Below are positions 52,884 to 62,193 of a stretch of DNA of 64,000 bases, in pieces. Origin of the DNA: Fastidiosipila sanguinis. Lineage in GTDB: Bacteria; Bacillota; Clostridia; Saccharofermentanales; Fastidiosipilaceae. Where the stretch lies: NCBI RefSeq assembly GCF_002998295.1, contig NZ_CP027226.1, forward strand, positions 620,001 through 684,000. Reading direction: 5' to 3'. A program made the translations under genes and the position numbers. The notes beneath the pieces are model-generated. The model was not told the origin of the DNA. It worked only from the letters and a program-made list of their open reading frames with translations, and did no database searches. The first letter of the stretch is position 1; each line of letters begins with the position of its first letter.

Positions 52884-53702
52884 TTATGCAGCCAAGAGTC
52901 TAAGTCTGTATTGTACTGGACTTAGCCATCCTAGTTTTTCTTTAATTCTTTGTTCATTATAATACTTTATGTATCGTTCTATTTCTGACTTTAACTCATC
53001 ATAGCTATAGTAAGTAACACCATAATAGATTTCTTGTTTAAGTAATCCAAAGAAGTTCTCCATAACAGCGTTATCGTGACAGTTGCCCTTACGAGACATG
53101 CTTTGGAAGATTCTTTCTTCCTTTAGACGATGAGAGTATGCTTTCATTTGGTAAGCCCAGCCTTGATCCGAATGGAAAGTTCTTCTGAATTTGCAATCTG
53201 ATGTTATTGCAATAGCCTGTTCCAGTGCATCCATGACATTTTTGGCTGAAGGATTCTTGTCAATTCTATAGCTTATAATTTCACCATTACACATATCCAT
53301 AAATGGATCCAGATAAAGCTTACGCATTGTCATTTGACCTTTAGCATTAATCTCATAATACTTAAACTCTGTAGTATCTGTTGTAATCTTCTGATGTGGG
53401 ATACATGTATTAAATCGTCTCCTTATGCGATTAGGAGCAACCGTTCCAACTTTACCTTTATATGAACTATATTTCCGGCTTTTGCGAGTGAAAGAAGTGA
53501 CTTGCAAAACAAGCTTCTGCATTATACGTTGTACTTTCTTTTTGTTTACATAGTAGCCGTGATTTCTTAATTCTCCAGTCACTCGACGATAACCATAATG
53601 CTTGTGAGTCTCTCTGATTTCAAGAATCTTTTCCTCAATTTCTTTGTCAGGATTTTCTCTATCTAATCTTTTCTGCCAGTACATATATGTTGCTTTAGGC
53701 AT
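52884..53702 (-). CDS. IS3-family transposase OrfB (DDE integrase domain)
   Basis: The 272 aa from the first ATG hold the HTH_21 segment (RETHKHYGYRRVTGELRNHG) and the rve integrase core. The core has ITTDTTEFKYY (first Asp), FHSDQGWAY (second Asp) and NCHDNAVMENFFGLLKQEIY (catalytic Glu), with YYNEQRIKEKLGWLSPVQYR at the end. In IS3 elements OrfB is made as an OrfAB fusion by -1 frameshifting. The frame stays open upstream through ERTALVINSLRGEFKLKDLL, and the likely slip is the A5 run in the overlap with orfA near 53780. Differs from the copy at 62973 by a few residues. Confidence 0.95.
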   Translation of the reverse strand: MPKATYMYWQKRLDRENPDKEIEEKILEIRETHKHYGYRRVTGELRNHGYYVNKKKVQRIMQKLVLQVTSFTRKSRKYSSYKGKVGTVAPNRIRRRFNTCIPHQKITTDTTEFKYYEINAKGQMTMRKLYLDPFMDMCNGEIISYRIDKNPSAKNVMDALEQAIAITSDCKFRRTFHSDQGWAYQMKAYSHRLKEERIFQSMSRKGNCHDNAVMENFFGLLKQEIYYGVTYYSYDELKSEIERYIKYYNEQRIKEKLGWLSPVQYRLRLLAA

Positions 53703-53725
53703 GCCTGTATAAGAGAGAAGGTCTT

Positions 53726-54313
53726 TTAGTTTGAATTCTCCTCGGAGACTGTTGATGACGAGTGCCGTTCTCTCATTTTTGCCTCGTCCTCTAAACGCAG
53801 TCTCCTCAGTTCTTTTAAAAAGGCATTCTCGATTCTTAACTTAAGCAGTTCATCTTCTAATTCTTTAACATGCTCTGCACTTGTATCAACTATTCTTTCT
53901 TCCGCTTCTTGAGCCTTACTATCTATCTTAGCTATCTTAGGTTTATCCAATTTTCTTTTTCGACCTTTCTTGCGAGGTTTCAAAGCATCAGGACCGGCAG
54001 CACGAAAGAGGTTAACCCAGTTACAAATCATACTTGGATTGTTTATACCTTCTCGGATCGCCAAGTCTTGATATGAAATCTCACTTGATAAATATAACTC
54101 TACAATAGAAAGCTTATTTTCGAAAGAATATTTTGCTTTTTTACGAGAACGCATTAATCCTTCATCGCCAAACTCCTTGTATGCATTAATCCATTTGCGT
54201 ATTTGAGAATTAGAGCCAAATCCATATTTTTTAGAAAGATAATCCAGTCCACCTTTACCATCCAAATATTCTAAAACAACTTTCTTCTTGAATTCAAAAC
54301 TATGTTTTGCCAT
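53726..54313 (-). CDS. IS3-family transposase OrfA (helix-turn-helix)
   Basis: The start is taken at MAKHSFEFKKKVVLEYLDGK just inside the right end of the IS; the longer reading would begin outside the element. The 195 residues carry two helix-turn-helix units (about 10-55, FGSNSQIRKWINAYKEFGDE; and about 65-115, IREGINNPSMICNWVNLFRA) as in IS150 InsJ. A leucine-zipper-like helix follows (KELEDELLKLRIENAFLKEL). OrfA binds the terminal repeats. Confidence 0.93.
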   Translation of the reverse strand: MAKHSFEFKKKVVLEYLDGKGGLDYLSKKYGFGSNSQIRKWINAYKEFGDEGLMRSRKKAKYSFENKLSIVELYLSSEISYQDLAIREGINNPSMICNWVNLFRAAGPDALKPRKKGRKRKLDKPKIAKIDSKAQEAEERIVDTSAEHVKELEDELLKLRIENAFLKELRRLRLEDEAKMRERHSSSTVSEENSN

Positions 54314-54410
54314 AAAAACACCGACCTCCCAATCGTTAGATTTTGGTCTAACTTTTGGGGGTCGGTACATGGAGTTTCTGCTTCTTTTATTTAAATAATT
54401 TTTAATATAT

Positions 54411-55016
54411 TTATTTTGTTGTGGCTTCAGTTTCAACTACAAAATCCAAAGATTTCATTTTTGGTACATAGTTTTCTCCACGTTTAGCAGCTGCTTCGTA
54501 ATCTGAAACAATTTTCTCAACATTCTCCATACCTTCTATTACTTGACCGAATACTGCATAGCTTCCATCAAGACTTGGTTGAGCTTCAACTGTTATATAG
54601 AATTGTGAACCAGCTGAGTCTGGATGCATTGCTCTAGCCATTGCTACTGCACCTTTACCGTGTTTTAAATCGTTCTCTGTATAACCATTTTCTGCAAATT
54701 CTCCAAAAATATTGTATCCTGGGCCACCTGTTCCATCACCTTTAGGATCTCCACCTTGGACTACAAATCCTGGGACTATTCTGTGGAAGGTTAAACCGTT
54801 ATAGAATCCTTTTGCTACTAAATCTTGGAAATTCTTTACTGTTATTGGTGCCTTCTCTGGATATAATTCGATTAGAACCTTACTGTTGTCTTCCATAGTT
54901 ATTTGGACTAAATTTGTAGCTTCTTTTGACATTTCATGCCCCTCCTTATTACTACAAGCTGTGATACTAACCATTAGTAATACAGCTAAAAAGATACTAA
55001 AAATTGATTTTTTCAT
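54411..55016 (-). CDS. Lipoprotein cyclophilin-type peptidyl-prolyl isomerase
   Basis: The 201-residue precursor has a lipobox (SITAC, Cys 21), so it is anchored outside the membrane. The cyclophilin domain has FHRIVPGFVVQGGDPKGDGT (catalytic Arg) and AGSQFYITVEAQPSLDGSYA, FGQVIEGMENVEKI. It helps proline isomerization in secreted proteins. Convergent with the ABC-F gene; their common terminator is split by the IS. Confidence 0.95.
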   Translation of the reverse strand: MKKSIFSIFLAVLLMVSITACSNKEGHEMSKEATNLVQITMEDNSKVLIELYPEKAPITVKNFQDLVAKGFYNGLTFHRIVPGFVVQGGDPKGDGTGGPGYNIFGEFAENGYTENDLKHGKGAVAMARAMHPDSAGSQFYITVEAQPSLDGSYAVFGQVIEGMENVEKIVSDYEAAAKRGENYVPKMKSLDFVVETEATTK

Positions 55017-55100
55017 ATACTCTCCTTTTTATTATCACTTTATAAAAATATAAATTAATAATCTAATTAAATCAAAATCTTTATCTTAACTTGACTTAAC

Positions 55101-55748
55101 TTAGCTTAACTTTCTTGATTTCTCTAGTAACTCATAACATCTTTGCATTTTACTTTTGTTTCCTGGCATTAGCTCAAATCTTTCTTTAAGAACTTCAACA
55201 AGTTCAAATAGTATAGTTTCTTCACCAGATATTAGTTCCAATTCCATTTCATGGATCTCGTCACTTAGCTTACCACCAAAAAGTTTTCCGCTATCTAAAA
55301 CTACCTCAATCTGTGTTTCGGATAAAAGTATATTCTTCTTATATCTGATGACATCCGTAGTCATATTTGAATATAATTCTTCATCTTTAACAGATTTCAT
55401 TAGGTCAATGTATGTATTGTCTATCTCACCTTCAAGAGAATCAATAAGAAAACTTATATCAGGTTTATCTTGCTGCCAAAGGTAGTTCCATTCACCCCTT
55501 AAACTCAACTCTCCGCTATCAGACTCAAATTTAGGTGTTTTAACAGTTAGAACATTATCATTATCTTCTTTTCTAATTCTTAAGCTAAATTTATTCTCTG
55601 AGAGAATTAAATCTTTTGTATCATAATATTTAGCGATAAAATGGTGCTTGCTCCAAGGATCTGATTTAAACTCATTCCAAAAATTAGAATGTAAAACTTC
55701 ATTTAGATATGCATTTGATTTCAAATAAAATTTATATTCAAGTTCCAT
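55101..55748 (-). CDS. CYTH domain protein
   Basis: This 215-residue protein folds as a triphosphate tunnel: N-terminal ELEYKF (the ExExK motif), IAKYYDTKDLILSENKFSLR, IRKEDNDNVLTVKTPK and HEMELELISGE. CYTH proteins hydrolyse or bind tripolyphosphate, ThTP or similar; the substrate is not predictable. It sits 23 nt downstream of the DUF5711 gene on the same strand. Confidence 0.88.
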   Translation of the reverse strand: MELEYKFYLKSNAYLNEVLHSNFWNEFKSDPWSKHHFIAKYYDTKDLILSENKFSLRIRKEDNDNVLTVKTPKFESDSGELSLRGEWNYLWQQDKPDISFLIDSLEGEIDNTYIDLMKSVKDEELYSNMTTDVIRYKKNILLSETQIEVVLDSGKLFGGKLSDEIHEMELELISGEETILFELVEVLKERFELMPGNKSKMQRCYELLEKSRKLS

Positions 55749-55771
55749 TGTTTATCACCATCCTAGTAATA

Positions 55772-56989
55772 TTAAATATTAACAAGTCTGACTCCATCTT
55801 TACATATTAGAAGTAGCTGTTTCTTACTTATAAAGCTCATTTTTAAAATTTCTATATTTCCCATCTCATAGAAAAACACATTATTATTTGAAATTATATA
55901 AATACCATTATCAGTAGCTACAGCAGTATAATCTGATCCACTGTGTATTAAATAAGGATTTTCTCCGACTTGTAGAGGACCTGTAATTTCAGGTTGATTA
56001 TCAATATCATCATCGTTACCTAAAAGTTCAGAATATTTAATTGAGTAAACTGAAAACTCATCTTCCATTTCAACTTTTGCCAAGAAATAAACTTCTTCTC
56101 TAGTTAAACTCAAATCTTTTATTTCATTAAAACTAGTTTTAGAACTTACTGTGTTTAAGTTGCTTAAAATAAAATTAGTATTGTTTGATAGGGCTACAAG
56201 GTTTTTGTCAGGTGAATAAATTTTAGGTAGAGCTAATGAATTAACTAAATTTAAATGTGTTGAAATATTTAAGTTTTCTAAATCTATAGTGTGAATATGA
56301 GTTTGAATATGTGCTCCATCTAAATTAATAATATTAATAAAAAGTTTGCTGGAATCAGGGTTAAAACATAATGAAATCGGATAACCTGAACGGATTCTTT
56401 CACGAAGCTTATAATCCATTAAATGTTTACCTTTTGGATCTAAAAGACGCACCATACCTTTACTATCAAAGGTATCTAATATCAGAGCAACATAGCCTTC
56501 ATTTGACACAGTTGAATAAATAACTTTTTCTGTGCTTCTGCCCTCATAAACTAAACCTTTTTGAGAGAAAAGATAATAATTAAAGCCGTTAAGGTCACTA
56601 ACCAAGGCATAATTGTCATTGAAATCTAATTTGGCATTATCACTGTTAATTGCATATGAAGATTCTACTTCACCTTGAAAGGTTAAAAAATTAAGGTTTT
56701 CATTTCTTAATTCTAAAATATACTTGTCAGCAAAAACATTCATATTTCTAGCTCTATTACTGTCTACATTAAATAATGTGTCACTTGCTAAAGACAGTTG
56801 ATTAGTCTTGCTATGATTATCTGATAGGTACAAGTTTTGTGGTAAAAATATCAAAAGAACTAAGAGAATTAGAATAAATAAAGACATGAATAAAGTTAGT
56901 AAAAAAACTTTATTACTAGCTTGGAAAAAATTTAAATTTGTCTTATTAGAATTTTTGTTTATCATATCTATATTACTCATGTCATCCAT
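55772..56989 (-). CDS. DUF5711 family protein
   Basis: The 405 residues have a short cytoplasmic head, one membrane helix (about 28-50) and a large extracytoplasmic beta-propeller-like domain with repeated strands (VFADKYILELRNENLNFLTF, YALVSDLNGFNYYLFSQKGL, GYVALILDTFDSKGMVRLLD). This is the layout of DUF5711, known from Clostridia without function. It follows the Gld-type ABC operon on the same strand. Confidence 0.8.
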   Translation of the reverse strand: MDDMSNIDMINKNSNKTNLNFFQASNKVFLLTLFMSLFILILLVLLIFLPQNLYLSDNHSKTNQLSLASDTLFNVDSNRARNMNVFADKYILELRNENLNFLTFQGEVESSYAINSDNAKLDFNDNYALVSDLNGFNYYLFSQKGLVYEGRSTEKVIYSTVSNEGYVALILDTFDSKGMVRLLDPKGKHLMDYKLRERIRSGYPISLCFNPDSSKLFINIINLDGAHIQTHIHTIDLENLNISTHLNLVNSLALPKIYSPDKNLVALSNNTNFILSNLNTVSSKTSFNEIKDLSLTREEVYFLAKVEMEDEFSVYSIKYSELLGNDDDIDNQPEITGPLQVGENPYLIHSGSDYTAVATDNGIYIISNNNVFFYEMGNIEILKMSFISKKQLLLICKDGVRLVNI

Positions 56990-56995
56990 TATAAT

Positions 56996-57027
56996 ACGAA
57001 AGCCTTAGTAAAAACTAAAGCTTTCGT
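56996..57027. terminator. Hairpin between DUF4340 and DUF5711 genes
   Basis: ACGAAAGCCTTAGT pairs with ACTAAAGCTTTCGT (one wobble or mismatch). No U-run follows on the minus strand, so it may only attenuate. On the plus strand it is followed by ATTTTT but no gene ends there. Confidence 0.45.
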
Positions 57028-57053
57028 GAATTTTTAAAAATTTGTAATTATAA

Positions 57054-58739
57054 TTACTTGTTTGTGCTTTCGCTTGTGTTTTTAGCTTCAGGATCTGGAA
57101 TGAGTTCTTTAAGTTCATTGAATCTTGCTTCATCTACAGCTTCTGTATTTTGCTTATCCATTTCCTTAATTAATTGATCAACACCGTTAAGCACGCCTGG
57201 TGACCTAATGCTTTTACTTTCGTAGAAGTCTGCTTTTAGACAATAGAATCCAGTATACTCACCATTTTTAACGATATAGAAGGTTCTATCATCTCTTTCT
57301 TTAAACTCTAAAGTAACATCACTCATACCTTTATGACGCATCTTATAGTTGATAGTAAAAATAGATTCTTTACTTAGAACATCAGCAGCATCAACATCTA
57401 AATCAATGTTATTAATAAATACACCAATTAGTGTCTGGTAATATCTACTAAATAAATTGTCATCTTTGTCATTTTTTACGAATGCATAACGACCATTTAA
57501 GGTATAAACAGCTTCAGGCTTTTTAAATCCCTTCTCTTTCGCTTCATCTGTTTCTTTTGTAGTTGGATAATAAATTCTTGAAACATACTCTTGGTCTGGA
57601 GTTTTAAGAGTTAATTCGCCAACATTTTCTATATTAACTAATGCTACAAAGTTATCAAAAAAGTCCATTTGTTTAGAACCTATATTAGTTAAAGAGTTAT
57701 TTGCAAAAGTAAATGCAAGATTAGATCCCTCAAAACTAGCATAAGTTTCATTATTAGAACTAGAACCTACTAGTAAGGTTTTTTCCTCTGCGTTTTCATT
57801 GTTTAAGCTTAATTTATACTGGCTCTTATCTAAACCATATTTAGCTAAATCTTCTTTATTATTAATAGCAATATATTTAGTAGCTTTTAGCTCCAGTGCT
57901 TGATTTATCAAATTATTAAGATTTGTATTGTTGCCTTTCCAATTGACAGGATTAATTATTGTCCATTCTAGAGTTTTAATTTCTCCTGTTTCCTCATTGA
58001 AAATTTTCTTTGATTCAGCTTCAAGTTTGTATTTATCATTAGGTCTTTCTAAGACTAATTTTGTAATTTGATTAGCTTCTTCATTAAATATCTTTTCATT
58101 TAACAAATCTAATTGACTTGATAGCATTTGATCTACCACTGCAGAAGCAATTGCCAATCTCTTAGTATTGTGATTATAAATATAGTGATTATTAACACCT
58201 TTTGAAGGAGCTTTATCACCTAAGGTGATTTTTACCTTTTCACCTGATTTTAGACTATAGTTTACTTCAACCTTGGAGTCTTCAATTCCATAATCAGCCA
58301 AGTTTGTACCTTCACTCAGATTAATATCTTCTGTAGTAGAAATTGTCAGAAGGATATTACCTAGTTTTTCAACTTTTTCTTGAGAAACGTTAGGATACTC
58401 AGGATTTGCTAATTTCCATGTAGTTTTTGTTTTATTTGCATCTTCCTTAGCAGAGCCTGTTACGGGCAAAGTAGTACCTTCTGTCTCTGAACTCTTAGAT
58501 TCACTTTCATCACTAACTTGTGCACTATCAAGAGTTAATGTGCCTTTTTCATTTTTTATCTCTATCTTGTTTACATCTTTAGCATTCAATGAGATTAATG
58601 CCTCCGATTTTGCACTAGTGTTACTTGTCTCACTTTCTCCACTATTATTATTTGAACCAAATAGCTTCCAAAGTGCAAAAGCAGCAATGAGAACAACTAA
58701 GACTATAATCATAATGATTAAGTTTTTAATTTTTTTCAT
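57054..58739 (-). CDS. DUF4340 domain protein
   Basis: The 561-residue protein has an N-terminal membrane anchor (LIIMIIVLVVLIAAFALWKL), a Ser/Thr/Glu linker, and repeated DUF4340 beta domains (VNKIEIKNEKGTLTLD, LADYGIEDSKVEVNYSLKSG, LAKYGLDKSQYKLSLNNENA). The domains lie outside the membrane. DUF4340 genes regularly follow Gld-type ABC genes, as here (23 nt gap), and probably form an envelope complex with them. The C-terminal IPDPEAKNTSESTNK is unstructured. Confidence 0.88.
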   Translation of the reverse strand: MKKIKNLIIMIIVLVVLIAAFALWKLFGSNNNSGESETSNTSAKSEALISLNAKDVNKIEIKNEKGTLTLDSAQVSDESESKSSETEGTTLPVTGSAKEDANKTKTTWKLANPEYPNVSQEKVEKLGNILLTISTTEDINLSEGTNLADYGIEDSKVEVNYSLKSGEKVKITLGDKAPSKGVNNHYIYNHNTKRLAIASAVVDQMLSSQLDLLNEKIFNEEANQITKLVLERPNDKYKLEAESKKIFNEETGEIKTLEWTIINPVNWKGNNTNLNNLINQALELKATKYIAINNKEDLAKYGLDKSQYKLSLNNENAEEKTLLVGSSSNNETYASFEGSNLAFTFANNSLTNIGSKQMDFFDNFVALVNIENVGELTLKTPDQEYVSRIYYPTTKETDEAKEKGFKKPEAVYTLNGRYAFVKNDKDDNLFSRYYQTLIGVFINNIDLDVDAADVLSKESIFTINYKMRHKGMSDVTLEFKERDDRTFYIVKNGEYTGFYCLKADFYESKSIRSPGVLNGVDQLIKEMDKQNTEAVDEARFNELKELIPDPEAKNTSESTNK

Positions 58740-58762
58740 TTGATCTCCTTAAGTTTTCTCTA

Positions 58763-60256
58763 TTATAGATTTCTTCTTCTTCTATAAACTATTAATGCTA
58801 TTACTAACAAGATAGCTGGAATACCAATCATAGTAAAGAATCCAGCCAATTTAGTACTATTTTGATTCTTAGCTACTATGTTATAACTTACTACTGGCTT
58901 AGGTTTAATTAATAATTTTTCACCTTGCAAGCTTTCTATACCAGCTACTTTATTTGCAGAATAGTACAATAATACGTAGTTTCCAGAATTAACCATAACT
59001 TGAGATAGTACTTTATCGCTGAACATTGTTGCAGAACCATATACTGCTACTCTTGCAGATTTACGAACTGAATCATCCATATAACCTTTGTTAATAGAAT
59101 ACATAGCTACATTTTGAACACCAGGAATAGATAGATCTTCTGGATTACCAGCTTTCTCCGCATACGCTTCTTTTCCTGTCTCAATTACTGGATGTGTTTC
59201 AATCCAATCTTTATTATTGTCTGCTGTTGTAATTAATCTTACGTTCTCTGTAACAACAAAATCAATATTAGCATCCTCTGGATAAAGTGGATTTTTACTT
59301 ATCTTTGCATTAAATCTATATTCATTATTACTATGAGTATTTTCAACACTTTCTTTAACTCTATCATTTGTAAGTTTCAAGTTAAATTCGTTTAATAAAG
59401 TATTCAAATTATCAAATACTGTATTTGAGTAATCACTCATAATATATAGACCACCACCAGTTTTTAGATATTTTAGATATGAATCTGTTTCATTTACTGT
59501 AATGTCATTTGTTGGATTAAGCATTAACAGAAGAGTAGCATCTTCTGGAATAGTAGCGTCAACTGTTGTATTTAACTCTTTAACAAGGTAATTATTTCTT
59601 TCTAGCATTGCTCTCAAAATAGTATAGTTCTGATCAAGCTTTGCTTCACCATGTCCGGTGGTTACATATACTACAGGTGTATTATCAGAGCTTACGAACT
59701 TGATTGCTCCTGTCAATGCTTCTTCAGCAGTATATCCAGATATATACATCTGATAACCTTGTCTTTCCGTCTCGACTAAGTCATTAGATGTTAGAACCTT
59801 TATTTTTGAATGATCTTCATTAGATACAACAATTTGATGTTGTTGAAGATTATGAACTTTCTCTGGATCTAATTCTTCTATAACATTTGGATTCTGTACT
59901 GGATCAATAAATCTAACATCTATCTTACCTTTACCCATATCACGATATTCACCTAATAATTTAGGGAGAAAGTTAAATGTTTGCGCACTGCTGCCACCGA
60001 AATTTTCTTCTGTAGCCAAAACAGTTATATTAATTTTCTTATCATTTTCATTCAATATATTTTTGGTTGTATCTCCAACTGTTGAGATCTTGTTTTCTGT
60101 CCAGTCAAACTCTAAAGCATTACCAAATGCTTGTTCTAGAATTACATTGAATAATAGTAAAATAACAGCTAAAACAATGACTGAAATAACAGCAGCATTT
60201 CTTAGTTTTTTATTTCTAGCATCTACTACAATTTTTTCTTTAACATTTTTACTCAT
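58763..60256 (-). CDS. GldG-like ABC-associated extracytoplasmic protein
   Basis: The 497-residue protein has a membrane helix near each end (about 20-42 and 468-490) and a long outer region of the GldG/ABC_transp_aux type: FDWTENKISTVGDTTKNILN, VVYVTTGHGEAKLDQNYTIL, LLLMLNPTNDITVNETDSYL, GGGLYIMSDYSN. In flavobacteria GldG serves gliding motility; clostridial versions have no such role and are unassigned. Between the permease (14 nt) and DUF4340 genes. Confidence 0.9.
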   Translation of the reverse strand: MSKNVKEKIVVDARNKKLRNAAVISVIVLAVILLLFNVILEQAFGNALEFDWTENKISTVGDTTKNILNENDKKINITVLATEENFGGSSAQTFNFLPKLLGEYRDMGKGKIDVRFIDPVQNPNVIEELDPEKVHNLQQHQIVVSNEDHSKIKVLTSNDLVETERQGYQMYISGYTAEEALTGAIKFVSSDNTPVVYVTTGHGEAKLDQNYTILRAMLERNNYLVKELNTTVDATIPEDATLLLMLNPTNDITVNETDSYLKYLKTGGGLYIMSDYSNTVFDNLNTLLNEFNLKLTNDRVKESVENTHSNNEYRFNAKISKNPLYPEDANIDFVVTENVRLITTADNNKDWIETHPVIETGKEAYAEKAGNPEDLSIPGVQNVAMYSINKGYMDDSVRKSARVAVYGSATMFSDKVLSQVMVNSGNYVLLYYSANKVAGIESLQGEKLLIKPKPVVSYNIVAKNQNSTKLAGFFTMIGIPAILLVIALIVYRRRRNL

Positions 60257-60270
60257 ATTTCTTCACTCTC

Positions 60271-61056
60271 CTATTGTTTCCAACGTGAACTTTCGTTAAT
60301 TTGTGCTGTCACGTATAAGAACAGGATTATCATGCTTATAAAATAAACAATTGCCACAATGTCAAATGTACCTTTAGCAAATCCTGCTAATTTTGTGGCT
60401 GGGTTTAGCCAATCTAGACCTGCAGTTACAGCTTTTCCTATACTTGCTTCACTTGCTGCTGGTATTGCATCAGTAAAGTCGAGGAAGTTAATAACTGAAC
60501 TAACACCAGAACCTATAATCTGACTAATAGAAGTGAATACTTCAAAGCTAACAAAAATTACGAATGAAATAATTGCTGCAATAACTTGGCTGGTTGTTAA
60601 TGCTGAGGCAAATAAACCAATAGCAATATATGCTAAACCAGTTAAGATATAAGCTATTAATGTTCCCCAATATTTAATATCAACTAAACCATTAAATGAT
60701 AGAGTAATCATTACATAAATTAAGTTTACAGAACTTATTAATAAAAACATTAAAGAAACACCTAGGTATTTACCAATTACAACTTGCATTGTACTTGCTG
60801 GTGAGGTTTGGTACAAAAAATCTGTACCATTTAATTTCTCAGATGAGAAAGTTCTCATTGTCATAATTGGAATTAAAACCATGAATAAGCCACGCATAAA
60901 GTTAAGGACTGCTGATGTATCTACGTAGTTATATGATAATAATAGAGAATAGTAAAACCCAGATACTAGTGCATAAATTGCGAAAAGTACCCATCCAATT
61001 GGTGATTTAAAGTAACTCTTAAATTCTCTTTTAGCTATTGTCCAAATTCTTGACAT
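60271..61056 (-). CDS. GldF-like ABC-2 permease
   Basis: This 261-residue permease has six membrane helices: WTIAKREFKSYFKSPIGWVL (cytoplasmic coupling helix) and RGLFMVLIPIMTMRTFSSEK, followed by LNGTDFLYQTSPASTMQVVI. It is the membrane subunit of the transporter whose ATPase starts just upstream (1 nt gap). Confidence 0.92.
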   Translation of the reverse strand: MSRIWTIAKREFKSYFKSPIGWVLFAIYALVSGFYYSLLLSYNYVDTSAVLNFMRGLFMVLIPIMTMRTFSSEKLNGTDFLYQTSPASTMQVVIGKYLGVSLMFLLISSVNLIYVMITLSFNGLVDIKYWGTLIAYILTGLAYIAIGLFASALTTSQVIAAIISFVIFVSFEVFTSISQIIGSGVSSVINFLDFTDAIPAASEASIGKAVTAGLDWLNPATKLAGFAKGTFDIVAIVYFISMIILFLYVTAQINESSRWKQ

Positions 61057-61057
61057 A

Positions 61058-62167
61058 CTATTTTTCCTCCTTCATGTTTTCGTTGGAGTTATCTACAGAA
61101 TCTAAATCAGAATCAGCATCATCGCTTTTTACAACTTCTTGTTCTTTAGCTGCCAATTGAGCTTGATCCCATTGATCTAATTCATCATCTTCTTCAGATT
61201 CAACTTCAACCTCATGATCTTCTAGAGTTTGTACATAGCTTCTATTTGTAACCTTTAAGAAAATGTCTTCTAGAGTTGCATTAACTTCTCTCATACCCAA
61301 CATTGATAGTTTAGAATCTGCGAAAGAATTAAATACTTTTTCTCTAATATCTACATCAGGAGCAGTCTCATAAATGAATAAAGTTTCTCCTCTTGATTTG
61401 TTTATTCTTTCAATATTACTTATCTCTGAAAATGTTTTTAATAATCTGTAAGCAGAGTCTGCATTATTTTTTACTGTAACTTCAACCTTATTACTATCAC
61501 CTGATACCTCACCAAGTGCATTAATATCACTTTGGTAAGCTAGTTTTCCATTAGCAATAATTACAACCCTATCGCATGTGGCTTGAATTTCAGACAATAT
61601 ATGCGAGGAAATAATAACTGTATGTTTTTTACCAAGACTTCTTATAACATTTCTAATATCTTTAATTTGTTTTGGATCAAGACCTACAGTAGGTTCGTCT
61701 AAAATAATTACATCAGGGTCACCTACAAGAGCTTGTGCCACTCCTACACGTTGCTTATAACCTTTTGATAAATTGTTAATTAAGCGATTTCTTACGTCAG
61801 AAATTTTTAGTTGAGTCATTATTTTAGCTAAATGATCTAATTGTTCATTTTTAGGCACTAATTTTAGGTCAGCAATGAATGTTAAATACTCTAGAACTGT
61901 CATATCTGTATATAGAGGTGGCTGTTCTGGTAAGTATCCAACTTTTGCTTTTGCCTTTTCAGGTTCTTCTAAAATATCAAAACCATCAATTTTAACTGTA
62001 CCTGAACTAGCTGAAATTGCTCCAGTTAAAATATTCATGGTTGTACTTTTACCGGCACCGTTAGGTCCTAAGAAACCTAAAACTTCGCCTGCTTTTACAT
62101 CAAATGAGATGTTATCTACGGCTTTAACATCACCGTAGTACTTGACGAGATTCTTTATCTCAATCAT
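61058..62167 (-). CDS. GldA-like ABC ATP-binding protein
   Basis: This ATPase of 369 aa has Walker A GFLGPNGAGKSTTMNIL (about 32), signature LSKGYKQRVGVAQAL, Walker B VIILDEPTVGLDP and ISSHILSE. A C-terminal regulatory domain (about 225-305) ends in NATLEDIFLKVT, and a further 60 acidic, Asp/Glu/Ser-rich residues form an unusual tail. First of the transporter genes, 26 nt after DUF6106. Confidence 0.93.
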   Translation of the reverse strand: MIEIKNLVKYYGDVKAVDNISFDVKAGEVLGFLGPNGAGKSTTMNILTGAISASSGTVKIDGFDILEEPEKAKAKVGYLPEQPPLYTDMTVLEYLTFIADLKLVPKNEQLDHLAKIMTQLKISDVRNRLINNLSKGYKQRVGVAQALVGDPDVIILDEPTVGLDPKQIKDIRNVIRSLGKKHTVIISSHILSEIQATCDRVVIIANGKLAYQSDINALGEVSGDSNKVEVTVKNNADSAYRLLKTFSEISNIERINKSRGETLFIYETAPDVDIREKVFNSFADSKLSMLGMREVNATLEDIFLKVTNRSYVQTLEDHEVEVESEEDDELDQWDQAQLAAKEQEVVKSDDADSDLDSVDNSNENMKEEK

Positions 62168-62193
62168 AATCTTCCTCCTACTAGACCCTCAGA

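Larger units (their letters stand above)
52821..54369 (-). mobile_element. IS3 family (IS150-like) insertion sequence, complete
   Basis: 1549 bp, TG...CA ends, with perfect 18-bp inner terminal repeats GACCCCCAAAAGTTAGAC (52827-52844 and, inverted, 54346-54363). A 3-bp TGG target duplication (52818-52820 and 54370-54372) flanks it. It has two overlapping-frame genes orfA and orfB. A second copy starts at 62910. Confidence 0.93.
52803..54387. terminator. Bidirectional terminator split by IS insertion
   Basis: AAAGAAGCAGAAACT (52803-52817) and its exact complement (54373-54387) lie on either side of the IS. Removing the IS and one TGG copy gives a 15-bp stem with a 3-nt loop and U/A-runs on both sides, serving the convergent ABC-F and cyclophilin genes. 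Confidence 0.85.
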
